Of a DNA stretch of 19,611 bases, positions 1 through 7,256 are shown piece after piece. The DNA comes from Bacillota bacterium (GTDB lineage: Bacteria > Bacillota > Clostridia > Oscillospirales > Oscillospiraceae). The stretch's first letter is position 1. Each line of letters begins with the position of its first letter. The stretch is taken from NCBI GenBank assembly GCA_023406225.1, contig JAEXWS010000153.1:1-19611 (forward strand). Direction: 5' to 3'. A program made the translations under genes and the position numbers. The notes under the pieces were generated by a model that worked only from the letters and a program-made list of their open reading frames with translations, was not told where the DNA came from and searched no databases.

Positions 1-737
1 ATCTCCGCCTCCAGATCGAAGCCCACCGCGTCAAAATACTCCATCAGACCGATCGATGCGTAACGCATGCCTACTGCATAGTGAATGGCCTTATCGATCT
101 CCTCCGGGCTTGCCACTCCCCGTTCAACCAGGTCAATACACTCTCGAAACATTGCCTGCGCAACGCGGTTTACCACGAAGCCTTCGATTTCCTTGTGCAG
201 ACAGACAACGACTCGATTCAAGCTGTCCTGCAGGAAATCCTTTGTTTTTTTCAGGCTGGCGGGGTCCGTTCGCTCGCTTCCGACCAGTTCAAAAAGCGGA
301 AGGATGTGGGCGGGCTGAAAGGGGTGTGCGACAACCAGCCTCTGCGGATGCATAAGTTTTTCGCTCAGCACATGCGGCGGGAGCGCAGAGGTCGTCGATG
401 CGATCACCGCATCTTCCCTGCAGCTGCGCTCTATCCTGCCATATACAGACGCCTTCACCTCCAGAGATTCCGCCGCCGCCTCAAACACAAATTCCGCTTC
501 GGCGGCCGCCTCATACCGATCTGTAATGACCAGATAAGTCAGGATCGTGTCAATTTGCTCCTGCGTTAGTTTCCGCGCCGCCTTCAATGCATGCAGGTTC
601 TCCTCAATGGTCTTTCTGCATCGCGTCATCCCAGAGGCTGAGCGGCCAACAACGATGGTCCTCACGCCATTTCCGATCAGCAAGGCAGCGATAGCTGATC
701 CGATCGTTCCTGTTCCACAGACGCCTGCTGTCCTCAT
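1..737 (-). CDS. 3-hydroxyacyl-CoA dehydrogenase family NAD-dependent oxidoreductase (3' end beyond window)
   Basis: Translating the minus strand from an ATG at 737 gives 245 open codons running off the left edge, so the C-terminus is missing. The start has a good ribosome site (AAAGGAG, rc of 744-750). The N-terminus MRTAGVCGTGTIGSAIA carries the Rossmann GxGxxG (residues 8-13). The family signature follows as VVAHPFQPAHILPLFELVG, with the catalytic-type His after VVA, then EGFVVNRV and a GVASPEEID segment of the C-terminal helical domain. These features are shared by 3-hydroxybutyryl-CoA dehydrogenase, L-gulonate 3-dehydrogenase and carnitine dehydrogenase. As last gene of an acid-sugar type operon, 30 bp after the aldolase, oxidation of a hydroxy acid (gulonate-dehydrogenase-like) is more likely than fatty-acid metabolism; that choice is inference. 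Family assignment is firm, substrate open. Confidence 0.88.
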   Translation of the reverse strand, partial: MRTAGVCGTGTIGSAIAALLIGNGVRTIVVGRSASGMTRCRKTIEENLHALKAARKLTQEQIDTILTYLVITDRYEAAAEAEFVFEAAAESLEVKASVYGRIERSCREDAVIASTTSALPPHVLSEKLMHPQRLVVAHPFQPAHILPLFELVGSERTDPASLKKTKDFLQDSLNRVVVCLHKEIEGFVVNRVAQAMFRECIDLVERGVASPEEIDKAIHYAVGMRYASIGLMEYFDAVGFDLEAE

Positions 738-767
738 AACGATCTCCTTTTAAGGGCCGCCCTTCAC

Positions 768-1568
768 TCAGGACGGCCTTTTATTTTTACAGCGCAGCGC
801 GTTCAGGCCATTGGAAGCTTCTTTGAATTTTTCAGCGATCATATTGACGTCCGCGCCATATGCAATGTACTGGATTCCCATGTCCATATAGCGCTTCGCC
901 TGTTCGATGCTGCCGGCGATGATGCCAACGATCTTTCCGCCGGCCTTTGCATCATGGACGATCTGTTTGACGACAGCCTGCACCTTTTCGTGATCGGGCT
1001 GCCCCAACACGCCGAGAGACTGACTCAAGTCTCCTGTGCCAATGAAAAGCACATCGATCCCGGGATCCTTGCAAAGTTCGGTCACCTGCGCCGCCATCTG
1101 AGTATTTTCCACCATGATAACAGAGAGCACTTCTTCATTGGAATATTTGATAAAATCTGACTTTGGGAAAAAGGTGTACTTCCCTGCGCGCGTGGTCGCT
1201 GCATACCCACGGCTGCCTCTGGGATAGTAACGCATTTTTTCAACTGCGGCAGCAGCCTCTTCCGCTGTGCGCAGATTGGGCACCTGGATCCCCTGCGCGC
1301 CCATGTCTCCCGCGTGCAAAATATTCTGATCCAACGCGTTGGGGACACGCACGACCGCGCTCATTCCCACGCTGTCTGCGGCACGTACGATGTTCTGCAT
1401 TTCGCTGTAACTGCAGTCACCATGCTCTCCGTCCACAATGATAAAATCAAAACCCGCATAGCCAAGCATTTCAGCCAGTTGGGGCGCGTTGAATTTGAAG
1501 AAGGTCCCAAATACTGTTTCACCGTCTGTCAGCCGCTGCTTAAGGGACTTTTTGTATCCAAACATCAT
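768..1568 (-). CDS. HpcH/HpaI family class II pyruvate aldolase
   Basis: The 266-residue protein has the usual family length. It matches metal-dependent aldolases that split 2-keto-3-deoxy (or 4-hydroxy-2-oxo) acids into pyruvate and an aldehyde, such as HpaI, GarL and RhmA. Visible motifs: VDGEHGD with catalytic-type His49, VVRVP with Arg74 (pyruvate carboxylate), GIQVPN with Gln95, metal ligands Glu154 (VEN) and Asp180 (GTGDLS, usually GPxDLS). The YYPRGSRGYA loop (114-123) is also typical. Two ATG codons stand in tandem (1568 and 1565). GGAGC lies 4 nt before the first and 7 before the second, so the protein may be one residue shorter. It lies 20 bp after the cupin gene and 30 bp before the dehydrogenase, in the operon led by an enolase-superfamily dehydratase, whose product type (2-keto-3-deoxy acid) would be its natural substrate. 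Confidence 0.93.
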   Translation of the reverse strand: MMFGYKKSLKQRLTDGETVFGTFFKFNAPQLAEMLGYAGFDFIIVDGEHGDCSYSEMQNIVRAADSVGMSAVVRVPNALDQNILHAGDMGAQGIQVPNLRTAEEAAAAVEKMRYYPRGSRGYAATTRAGKYTFFPKSDFIKYSNEEVLSVIMVENTQMAAQVTELCKDPGIDVLFIGTGDLSQSLGVLGQPDHEKVQAVVKQIVHDAKAGGKIVGIIAGSIEQAKRYMDMGIQYIAYGADVNMIAEKFKEASNGLNALRCKNKRPS

Positions 1569-1588
1569 GCCTGCTCCGATCCAAATCC

Positions 1589-1984
1589 TTATTTACTGAA
1601 CAATGGAATGTCGGCGCGCGCTTCTTCACTGGATGCGATCCTGCTTTCAACGCGTTCATCCCGACGCGGCGTGAATATGTCAAGATTTAATACAGGTCCA
1701 CTTCCTGTTGCCACAATATAGTGGTCAACGCCCTCCGGAACGGTCAGCACGCATCCTGGCGTCAGGTGATAGGGTTTTCCGTCAACATAGAAATCACATT
1801 CACCCTGAAGGATCATCACGAGCTGCTCATAAGGATGTGCATGCGGCCCCGGCGTATGTCCCGGAGTCACCTCCGTCAAAGTTGCCGTCATGTTTTGGGC
1901 CTGATAGGTCACGTAACGCATTTTCTCCCGAGCGATCGTCCATTCACAATCGTTCCAGTTGAGCACCGCTGCCTCAAACGCCAT
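1589..1984 (-). CDS. Small single-domain cupin protein
   Basis: This 131-residue protein forms one cupin barrel. Motif 1 reads GPHAHPYEQLVMILQGE with metal-type ligands His48, His50 and Glu53. Motif 2 ends in VPEGVDHYI with His88, so a complete 3-His/1-Glu metal site is predicted. The start has a strong ribosome site (AAGGAGAG). Small cupins in sugar-acid operons can be isomerases, epimerases, lactone-handling enzymes or ligand-binding helpers; the sequence alone does not choose between them. It follows dctM by 63 bp and precedes the aldolase by 20 bp, which ties it to the same pathway. The C-terminal tail (about 107-131) is charged and outside the barrel. Confidence 0.9.
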   Translation of the reverse strand: MAFEAAVLNWNDCEWTIAREKMRYVTYQAQNMTATLTEVTPGHTPGPHAHPYEQLVMILQGECDFYVDGKPYHLTPGCVLTVPEGVDHYIVATGSGPVLNLDIFTPRRDERVESRIASSEEARADIPLFSK

Positions 1985-2047
1985 CTTATATCTCTCCTTA
2001 TCTCAAATGGGGCCGCATTCGGTCTTGATTTTCCAAATCCGATCCTT

Positions 2048-3328
2048 TTACATGAAGTTGGGCAGCCACGTGCTCAACGCAGGGACAAACGCGAACAAAA
2101 GGATGCAAGCCATTTCAACCAAAATAAAGGGCATGGATTCTTTTACAACGTCAGAGAACGTATCGTTATTGATCGTGCAACTGACGAACAGACATGTTCC
2201 AAACGGAGGTGTTGCCTGACCGACTGCCAGCAAAAACACGAAAATCAGGCCAAAATGGACCGGGTCCATTCCGTAGAGCACAGCAATGGGCGCAAAGATC
2301 GGCCCGAGAATCAGGTTGTTTGCAGAGGTATCCAGAAACATGCCGCATAAAAGCATGATGACCATCGTAATAAAAATGAATCCCGTTTTGGTTGCAACAT
2401 GTTCCAGGAAAAATCCCGCGATAATCGTGGGGATATTGTGATAGGTAAACAGGAATCCGACTACCTGTGCCGTGACGACCAGAAGCATGAGCGTGGAAAC
2501 ACTGACGGCTGTATTTTCAAGGACTTTCAGAAAAGACTTTGCGGTAAGTTCTCCATACACAAAAAAGCACACGACCGCGCCGTACATACACGCAATTGCA
2601 GACGATTCAGTAGGGGTGCACACGCCCAGATAGATGCCGCCGAGAATGATGACCGGCATTAGGAGGGCAAAAATGGATCTTAAAAACGAGGAGCCGAGAG
2701 TCCCCCATGAAAACGACTGATCGACCTGATAATTGCGTTTTTTGGCAACCACATATGCCCAAACGCACAGGGCCGCCGCGCACAAAACGCCGGGAATGAT
2801 GCCGGCCATCAGGAGTTTTGAAATCGATGTCCCGGTAATATTACCGTAGATAACAAACACGATGCTAGGGGGAATGATGATCCCAAGCGTCCCCGCAACC
2901 GCAGGAAGCGCCGCCGCATAAGGGCTGGAGTATCCGTTTTTCAGCATTTCCGGGTGCATGATGCCGCCAATGGCCGCCGTGGTGGCGACAGCAGACCCTG
3001 AAATAGCCGCAAACACAGCGCACGCCACAATTGCAACCATGGACAAGCCGCCCCTCATCCATCCGACAAGCGCATTGCAGAAATCACACAAGCGCTTGGA
3101 AAGGCCGCCGCGCGCCATGATATCGCCGCAGAGCAGGAAACAGGGGATCGCCAAAAAAGCGAAATTGTTCAGCCCCAGGAACACCTTCTGCGGCACAATG
3201 GTCAATGCCAGAGACGGTTCCAGCATCAAACAGGCAATACAGCCGCTCATCATTGCCCATACGATGGGAAATCCAAGCAGGATCCCGCCTATCATAATGA
3301 CCAGCAGCAAAACGATCGACATACTCAT
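2048..3328 (-). CDS. dctM: TRAP transporter large permease (DctM)
   Basis: Starting at the ATG at 3328 gives 426 residues, the usual DctM length. This start overlaps the dctQ stop in an ATGA (3325-3328), typical of translational coupling, and has GGAGGG about 10 nt upstream. The open frame extends further upstream into dctQ, but that extension is not needed. The protein is almost entirely hydrophobic with about a dozen membrane segments, beginning MSMSIVLLLVIMIGG and GFPIVWAMMSG, with AAISGSAVATTAAIG, GTLGIIIPPSIVFVIYG and CGMFLDTSANNLILGPIFAP as landmark loops of the family. It forms the sodium-driven transport channel with DctQ in the cytoplasmic membrane and receives substrate from DctP. 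Substrate is probably an organic or sugar acid, by family and context. Confidence 0.95.
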   Translation of the reverse strand: MSMSIVLLLVIMIGGILLGFPIVWAMMSGCIACLMLEPSLALTIVPQKVFLGLNNFAFLAIPCFLLCGDIMARGGLSKRLCDFCNALVGWMRGGLSMVAIVACAVFAAISGSAVATTAAIGGIMHPEMLKNGYSSPYAAALPAVAGTLGIIIPPSIVFVIYGNITGTSISKLLMAGIIPGVLCAAALCVWAYVVAKKRNYQVDQSFSWGTLGSSFLRSIFALLMPVIILGGIYLGVCTPTESSAIACMYGAVVCFFVYGELTAKSFLKVLENTAVSVSTLMLLVVTAQVVGFLFTYHNIPTIIAGFFLEHVATKTGFIFITMVIMLLCGMFLDTSANNLILGPIFAPIAVLYGMDPVHFGLIFVFLLAVGQATPPFGTCLFVSCTINNDTFSDVVKESMPFILVEMACILLFAFVPALSTWLPNFM

Positions 3329-3852
3329 TTCGCCAAATCCCTCCCCTGTGCCGATCCCTTCCAGTAGTCGATACATGCGATCACACGCTGAATGACCTTC
3401 AATCCTGCGGAAAGAAGCGCGAACACATAGCCTGCTTCCATGATGATATAAATGTACGCCATTGGGATCTGCAGCGCGTCACTTTGGCGTGTCCAACCCA
3501 GATCGATCTGGGTTTTACTATAGAAAACAAGAACGGCGCAGACAAACACACCCGCCAGCGCGTACAAGATCTCCATGATCTTCATGATCTTGGGGGGAAA
3601 TTTTTTATCCACAATGTCCACGCGGATCAGGGAGTCGTTTTTGATCCCGATGCACAGTCCCCAAGAAACCAGAATTGCAAAAAGGAATCTGGAGAGTTCC
3701 TCAGACCAGGAAAGACTTTGGAACACAACATATCTAAAAAACGTCTGGGCGCAGATCACCACCACGATAACGATCAAAATGACCGCAATAAGGGTCGCTA
3801 TCATCTGTAAAATCCCATCGATCACTTTTTGTATTTTACCCAATTTACCCAC
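3325..3852 (-). CDS. dctQ: TRAP transporter small permease (DctQ)
   Basis: This small membrane protein (about 175 residues) has four predicted membrane segments: IATLIAVILIVIVVVICAQTFF, FLFAILVSWGLCIGI, a segment near ILYALAGVFVCAVLVFY, and IYIIMEAGYVFALLSAGL. The SWSEELSRFLF motif of the DctQ family lies between the first two. The frame is open from a GTG at 3870, but the only good ribosome site, GGAGG (rc of 3857-3861), lies inside that frame. A start at GTG 3852, or TTG 3843, is therefore more likely; the exact start is uncertain. The stop overlaps the dctM start by four bases. It scaffolds the large permease. Confidence 0.92.
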   Translation of the reverse strand: MGKLGKIQKVIDGILQMIATLIAVILIVIVVVICAQTFFRYVVFQSLSWSEELSRFLFAILVSWGLCIGIKNDSLIRVDIVDKKFPPKIMKIMEILYALAGVFVCAVLVFYSKTQIDLGWTRQSDALQIPMAYIYIIMEAGYVFALLSAGLKVIQRVIACIDYWKGSAQGRDLAK

Positions 3853-3901
3853 CTTCCCTCCGGGCGGCACAGGAGCGCCCCATGCCGCCCGATCTCTTCT
3901 T

Positions 3902-4927
3902 TCAGTTCACACTGCAGGAATTGATCAAATCGATGGAATCGGCATATTTTTCATAGTTTTCGTCCACCATAGGCTGCAGGACCTGAATGAAAGAGTCACG
4001 GTCAACATCATAATTGATCTCGACGCCCTTCTCCTCCATCTCCCGATAGGCCTCCTGCTCCTGTCTGCGCGCCACCTCGCGCTGATACTCAGCGGCCTCG
4101 TGGGCGCATTCCGCAAAAATCTTCTGATCCTCCGCGCTCAGGGATTCCCATGCGGAGGTATTCATGATAACCGGGATGCAGGAATAAATGTAATTGATCG
4201 GGCTGAAATATTTGTTTACTTCCGGAATGTTATTGCTGATGCAGAAAATGGCGGGGTTGTCCTGCCCGTCAATTGCGCCCTGCTGCATTGCCGTAAACGC
4301 TTCAGCCATGTCCATGGGAACGGGATCGCAGCCAAGACGCTGCCAGATATCGATATAGTTGTTATTCTGCATGACGCGGATGCGCAAGCCTTCACAGTCC
4401 GCCGCGCTTTGAATGGGGCGGACATTGTTGGTGATCGTGCGCCAACCGGTCTCAAAAATGGTCAGACAGGAAAAATTTCCTTCCTCTTCCATCATATTCT
4501 GCCAGTAAGACAGGTTATCCAGCGTCACTGTATCCGCCTGTTCGTTGTTCTTGATGACCAGGGGCATATCAAAAACGCCCAGTCCACTCACCGTTCCGGT
4601 CAAAACGGAAACATTTACCAGGGACAGCTCAATCGTGCCCATCTGAATGTCCTGGATGCTGTCTGCAGGAGTCGTCAATGTTCCGTTGGCATATACGTCG
4701 ATTTGATATCTGCCGTTTGTTTTTTCCGCGATCAGGTCTGAGAATTTTTGGCAGCCCAATCCATTGGCGGAATCCGCGGTATCCTGCGTTGCCATTTTCC
4801 ATACGATGGGATCCGCAGACGCCCCGCCGTTTTCGGACGGCTCCGCTGGGTCACTGCCGGCACCGCAACCTGTGGATACGTTCAGAATGCATGCCATCGC
4901 CAATACCATTGCAAGTTTCTTTTTCAT
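3902..4927 (-). CDS. dctP: TRAP transporter substrate-binding lipoprotein (DctP)
   Basis: This is a 341-residue extracytoplasmic solute receptor. The signal peptide MKKKLAMVLAMACILNVSTG is followed by Cys21. The lipobox (STGC) is slightly atypical because Ser replaces the usual Leu at -3. A Ser/Glu/Gly-rich linker leads into the mature domain at about residue 41 (IVWKMATQDT). Family features: FETGWRTITN with Arg163, GLRIRVMQNN with Arg184 (the position that salt-bridges carboxylate ligands), and GAIDGQDNPA with Asn224. A perfect AGGAGG sits 6 nt before the ATG. It follows the dehydratase by 39 bp and precedes dctQ. The conserved arginine implies an acidic substrate; its identity is not visible. 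Confidence 0.94.
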   Translation of the reverse strand: MKKKLAMVLAMACILNVSTGCGAGSDPAEPSENGGASADPIVWKMATQDTADSANGLGCQKFSDLIAEKTNGRYQIDVYANGTLTTPADSIQDIQMGTIELSLVNVSVLTGTVSGLGVFDMPLVIKNNEQADTVTLDNLSYWQNMMEEEGNFSCLTIFETGWRTITNNVRPIQSAADCEGLRIRVMQNNNYIDIWQRLGCDPVPMDMAEAFTAMQQGAIDGQDNPAIFCISNNIPEVNKYFSPINYIYSCIPVIMNTSAWESLSAEDQKIFAECAHEAAEYQREVARRQEQEAYREMEEKGVEINYDVDRDSFIQVLQPMVDENYEKYADSIDLINSCSVN

Positions 4928-4966
4928 GAGGATCCTCCTAAAAATTATTCTCTGCCCACCGGCAAG

Positions 4967-6166
4967 TCAGCGTTCAACGAGGATGTGTCCGACAGCCTCC
5001 TGCATGGCCTGTTCAGAAAGCTCTTGTCCAAGTCCCGGCAGGTCCGGAACCTTTAACTGGCCGTGTTCCGGCTGATAGACATATTTACAGTAGGATCGGC
5101 ACTCAGGCCTGGGAGACATATAAAAATATTCGTGATAATAGAAATTGGGGATCGCAGCCTCAAGATGCATCGCGGCTGCCTCAGTGATCGGTGTGCCGGC
5201 AACGTGAGCCTGCACACGGACATCGTATAAATGGGCCAGATCACAGATTTTTTTGGCCTCCGATAATCCGCCTGCGTTGCAGATATCCGGCTGGATGATC
5301 GATACCGCCTGCTGCTTTAATAATTGCAAAAACTCCCAGCGCGTGCGCACCCGCTCCCCGGCGGCAAGCGGAACATTGCTTTTTTCAGCAATAGACCGAT
5401 AGAGCTCCGGATTGAAATTCCCAGTTGGCTCCTCCACAAACAGAACGTCATACTTTTCCGCAATTTTTGTGATGCCCTTGGCCGCCGTTACATCTGAAGC
5501 GCAGAGGTCTTCCATGATGATCTCGATCTCATTGCCGCACGCAGCGCGAATGGCCGCAAGACGGCTTTCCAGCATGCTGCGCATGTATGCGGTCAATGGA
5601 CCGGTCGTCATTTGACGCGGGATCTTTTTCCCGTTTTCATCATAGGAAAGAAAATTGATCTTTACTGCCGTAAACCCGTCTTCCATAATTTTTCTGCACG
5701 TTTCGGCGTATTCCGCCGGCGTTTTGAGGGGCGCGAGTTTTTCACCGTAGCCGGTCTGCGCCTGTGAGAGATAGCAGCGCAGCGTGTTGTTTTGCATACC
5801 GCCAAGAAGCTGGTAGACCGGAACGCCCAATGCTTTCCCCTTGATATCCATCAGGGCAGTATCGATCGCGCTCATGGCAGAATAGACAACCACCCCGCCG
5901 CCGCTCAGATGCCCATATAGGCGATTGTGCAGGTTTTCCCAAATCGCTTCATTCGCCATGGGGTCAAGGCCAACGATCATCGCCGAAAGATCTGCCAGCA
6001 TATGGGCAACCCCGTTTTCTCCCGGCCCGATTGAAATGCCCGCTTCCCCGAATCCGCAGATACCGGCATCGGTATTGATCCGGCAGACTACCGGTTGAAA
6101 CGGATACTCCGAATATGTATGTCCGCTGTGCCGCAGCAAAAAGATATCAATGCTTACAATTTTCAC
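4967..6166 (-). CDS. Mandelate racemase / muconate lactonizing enzyme family (acid-sugar dehydratase-like)
   Basis: This 399-residue enolase-superfamily enzyme starts at GTG, with AAGGAG 11 nt upstream. The N-terminal capping domain (1-120) includes GFGEAGIS and the 20s/50s loops. The barrel shows AVKIN with Lys169, metal ligands Asp220 (IIMEDL), Glu246 (FVEEP) and Glu271 (AAGER), and the general acid/base pair Asp294 (IIQPD) and His321 (QAHVAGTPI). The Asp-His dyad and GER ligand fit sugar-acid dehydratases of the MR subgroup, which convert aldonates or aldarates to 2-keto-3-deoxy acids. It is the first gene of the TRAP operon and lies next to a divergent Crp/Fnr regulator. Substrate cannot be named from sequence alone; racemase or epimerase activity is an alternative. 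Confidence 0.92.
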   Translation of the reverse strand: MKIVSIDIFLLRHSGHTYSEYPFQPVVCRINTDAGICGFGEAGISIGPGENGVAHMLADLSAMIVGLDPMANEAIWENLHNRLYGHLSGGGVVVYSAMSAIDTALMDIKGKALGVPVYQLLGGMQNNTLRCYLSQAQTGYGEKLAPLKTPAEYAETCRKIMEDGFTAVKINFLSYDENGKKIPRQMTTGPLTAYMRSMLESRLAAIRAACGNEIEIIMEDLCASDVTAAKGITKIAEKYDVLFVEEPTGNFNPELYRSIAEKSNVPLAAGERVRTRWEFLQLLKQQAVSIIQPDICNAGGLSEAKKICDLAHLYDVRVQAHVAGTPITEAAAMHLEAAIPNFYYHEYFYMSPRPECRSYCKYVYQPEHGQLKVPDLPGLGQELSEQAMQEAVGHILVER

Positions 6167-6194
6167 AGGCTTACCATCTCCTTCATCGGCAGAC

Positions 6195-6263
6195 TTGCAA
6201 TTTTCATTATTCTTGCTAAAATTTCAATTATACATGCACGCATACATCCATTCACGTTTCACG
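6195..6263. promoter_or_regulatory. Divergent promoter region of the dehydratase-TRAP operon and the Crp/Fnr gene
   Basis: On the minus strand a perfect TATAAT lies at 6232-6227, about 60 bp before the dehydratase start. At 17-bp spacing the -35 would be GTGAAT (6255-6250), a poor match, which suggests an activator-dependent promoter. The poor -35 overlaps two tandem CGTGAA copies (minus strand, 6263-6258 and 6256-6251). CGTGA resembles a Crp/Fnr half-site, but the direct orientation is unusual. On the plus strand TTGCAA (6195-6200), 16 bp and TAAAAT (6217-6222) form a moderate promoter for the regulator. The two would overlap. Confidence 0.45.
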
Positions 6264-6320
6264 ACGGATCCGCTTTCGACTGCCGTTTCTGTTATGGAGT
6301 ATACCCAGCAAAAAGTGCCT

Positions 6321-6340
6321 TGTATATTTCATTTGATACA
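6321..6340. promoter_or_regulatory. Candidate operator, inverted repeat TGTAT-N10-ATACA
   Basis: The sequence TGTATATTTCATTTGATACA has perfect 5-bp outer arms around a 10-bp centre and lies 36 bp upstream of the Crp/Fnr-family start codon. Crp/Fnr dimers bind symmetric half-sites of about this span. Autoregulation or control of the divergent operon is plausible, but arms of 5 bp in AT-rich DNA can arise by chance. Confidence 0.35.
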
Positions 6341-6376
6341 TTCACCAATTTTCTTCGTTTTTCAGGGAGCGTTTAT

Positions 6377-7069
6377 ATGAAATTATCCGATGTTTATTAT
6401 GCGTCTCACTTCTCTGCGTTCGAACAGGAATTTAAGCGGATTGGAACCATCGTCTCCTTTAAAAAAGGCGATGCGATCCCCTTGGATTACAACAAAAAGG
6501 ATATTTACTATACCATGCACGGACTGACCAAGTGTTTTTTTGTGCATGAAAATGGCGCCGAAAAAGTTACCGGCATTTTTGGACAAGGCACCCTTATCCC
6601 GTACTCTCTTTGTCTGCCGGTCTCAGAGCGGAACTTTGTTTACAAAAACTACTTTAAGTCTCAAACGCTGACCGACGTGACCGCAGTTCGCATGACACAG
6701 CAAAATTATCATAAGCTGTTTGAACGCAACGCCGCTTTGCGAACTGCGAATTATGACTGGATCGCTTTTCAGCACAATCGCTATGAATTTGAGACTTTTT
6801 TCCTGTCCAACTCCTCGGCTTTTACAAAAGTCTGCAATTTTTTGTACAAAAACCATACGCTTTATGAAATTTTTCGTGAAAATTCCCTCATTTTGACACA
6901 AGACGACATTGGGGACTTTATCGGGGAGAGCAGGCTCGATGTTGCCCGTGCCTTTCGAAATTTACGGGAACAAAAAATAATTTCCACCACCAGGGGAAAC
7001 GTTACTATCTTGGAACGCGAAAAGCTGTTCAACCTGACAACATATGCGGATATCATGGCAGATCATTGA
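6377..7069 (+). CDS. Crp/Fnr-family transcriptional regulator
   Basis: This 230-residue regulator starts at ATG 6377, chosen because AGGGAG lies 7 nt upstream; the open frame continues upstream into the intergenic region and the antisense of the dehydratase gene, which is not credible protein. Residues 20-120 form a cyclic-nucleotide-binding-like jelly roll (IVSFKKGDAIPL, MHGLTKCFFV, GIFGQGTLIPYSL). A long dimer helix follows at about 121-165. The winged HTH lies at 173-202 (LTQDDIGDFIGESRLDVARAFRNLREQKII), followed by the wing TTRGNVTI. The three cysteines are scattered, without the N-terminal cluster of iron-sulfur Fnr. The ligand is probably a small molecule from the pathway. It is divergent from the TRAP operon and upstream of the hydrolase gene, and is probably the local activator. 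Confidence 0.9.
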   Translation: MKLSDVYYASHFSAFEQEFKRIGTIVSFKKGDAIPLDYNKKDIYYTMHGLTKCFFVHENGAEKVTGIFGQGTLIPYSLCLPVSERNFVYKNYFKSQTLTDVTAVRMTQQNYHKLFERNAALRTANYDWIAFQHNRYEFETFFLSNSSAFTKVCNFLYKNHTLYEIFRENSLILTQDDIGDFIGESRLDVARAFRNLREQKIISTTRGNVTILEREKLFNLTTYADIMADH

Positions 7070-7103
7070 TGCTGCGCGCTTAGGAAAAAGTGGACACAAC
7101 CAG

Positions 7104-7161
7104 ACAATTATTGTAAAAAAGCCGTAATCTCTTGACAATCCGCCGCCCCCTTTGCTACTTT
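7104..7161 (+). promoter_or_regulatory. Promoter of the DUF6282-like hydrolase with an upstream palindrome
   Basis: A perfect -35 TTGACA (7132-7137) is followed after 18 bp by a weak -10 TACTTT (7156-7161). A perfect 11-bp palindrome ACAATTATTGT lies at 7104-7114, centred about 59 bp upstream of the expected transcription start near 7168. That is close to the -61.5 position used by class I Crp-type activators. The rest of the 187-bp gap after the regulator gene shows no terminator or other gene. Confidence 0.5.
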
Positions 7162-7256
7162 ACCCATAGTTTCTCCCGAAAGCTTGGCCCGGTGTATCAT
7201 TCGCCGCTCCATCAAATCAGAAACAGGCTGTGGCAGTTATGAACAGGAGGCATATG

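Noticed and set aside
752..788. Hairpin followed by TTTTATTTTT at the aldolase stop codon
   Set aside because: The stem has a bulge and a mismatch, and the T run is on the plus strand while the operon runs leftward, so it is probably not its terminator.
3575..4741. Plus-strand open frame (388 codons) opposite dctP and dctQ
   Set aside because: It crosses two recognised genes on the other strand and shows no domain of its own.
6095..6376. N-terminal extension of the Crp/Fnr regulator
   Set aside because: It overlaps the divergent dehydratase gene and promoter region. ATG 6377 has a good ribosome site and gives a normal family length.
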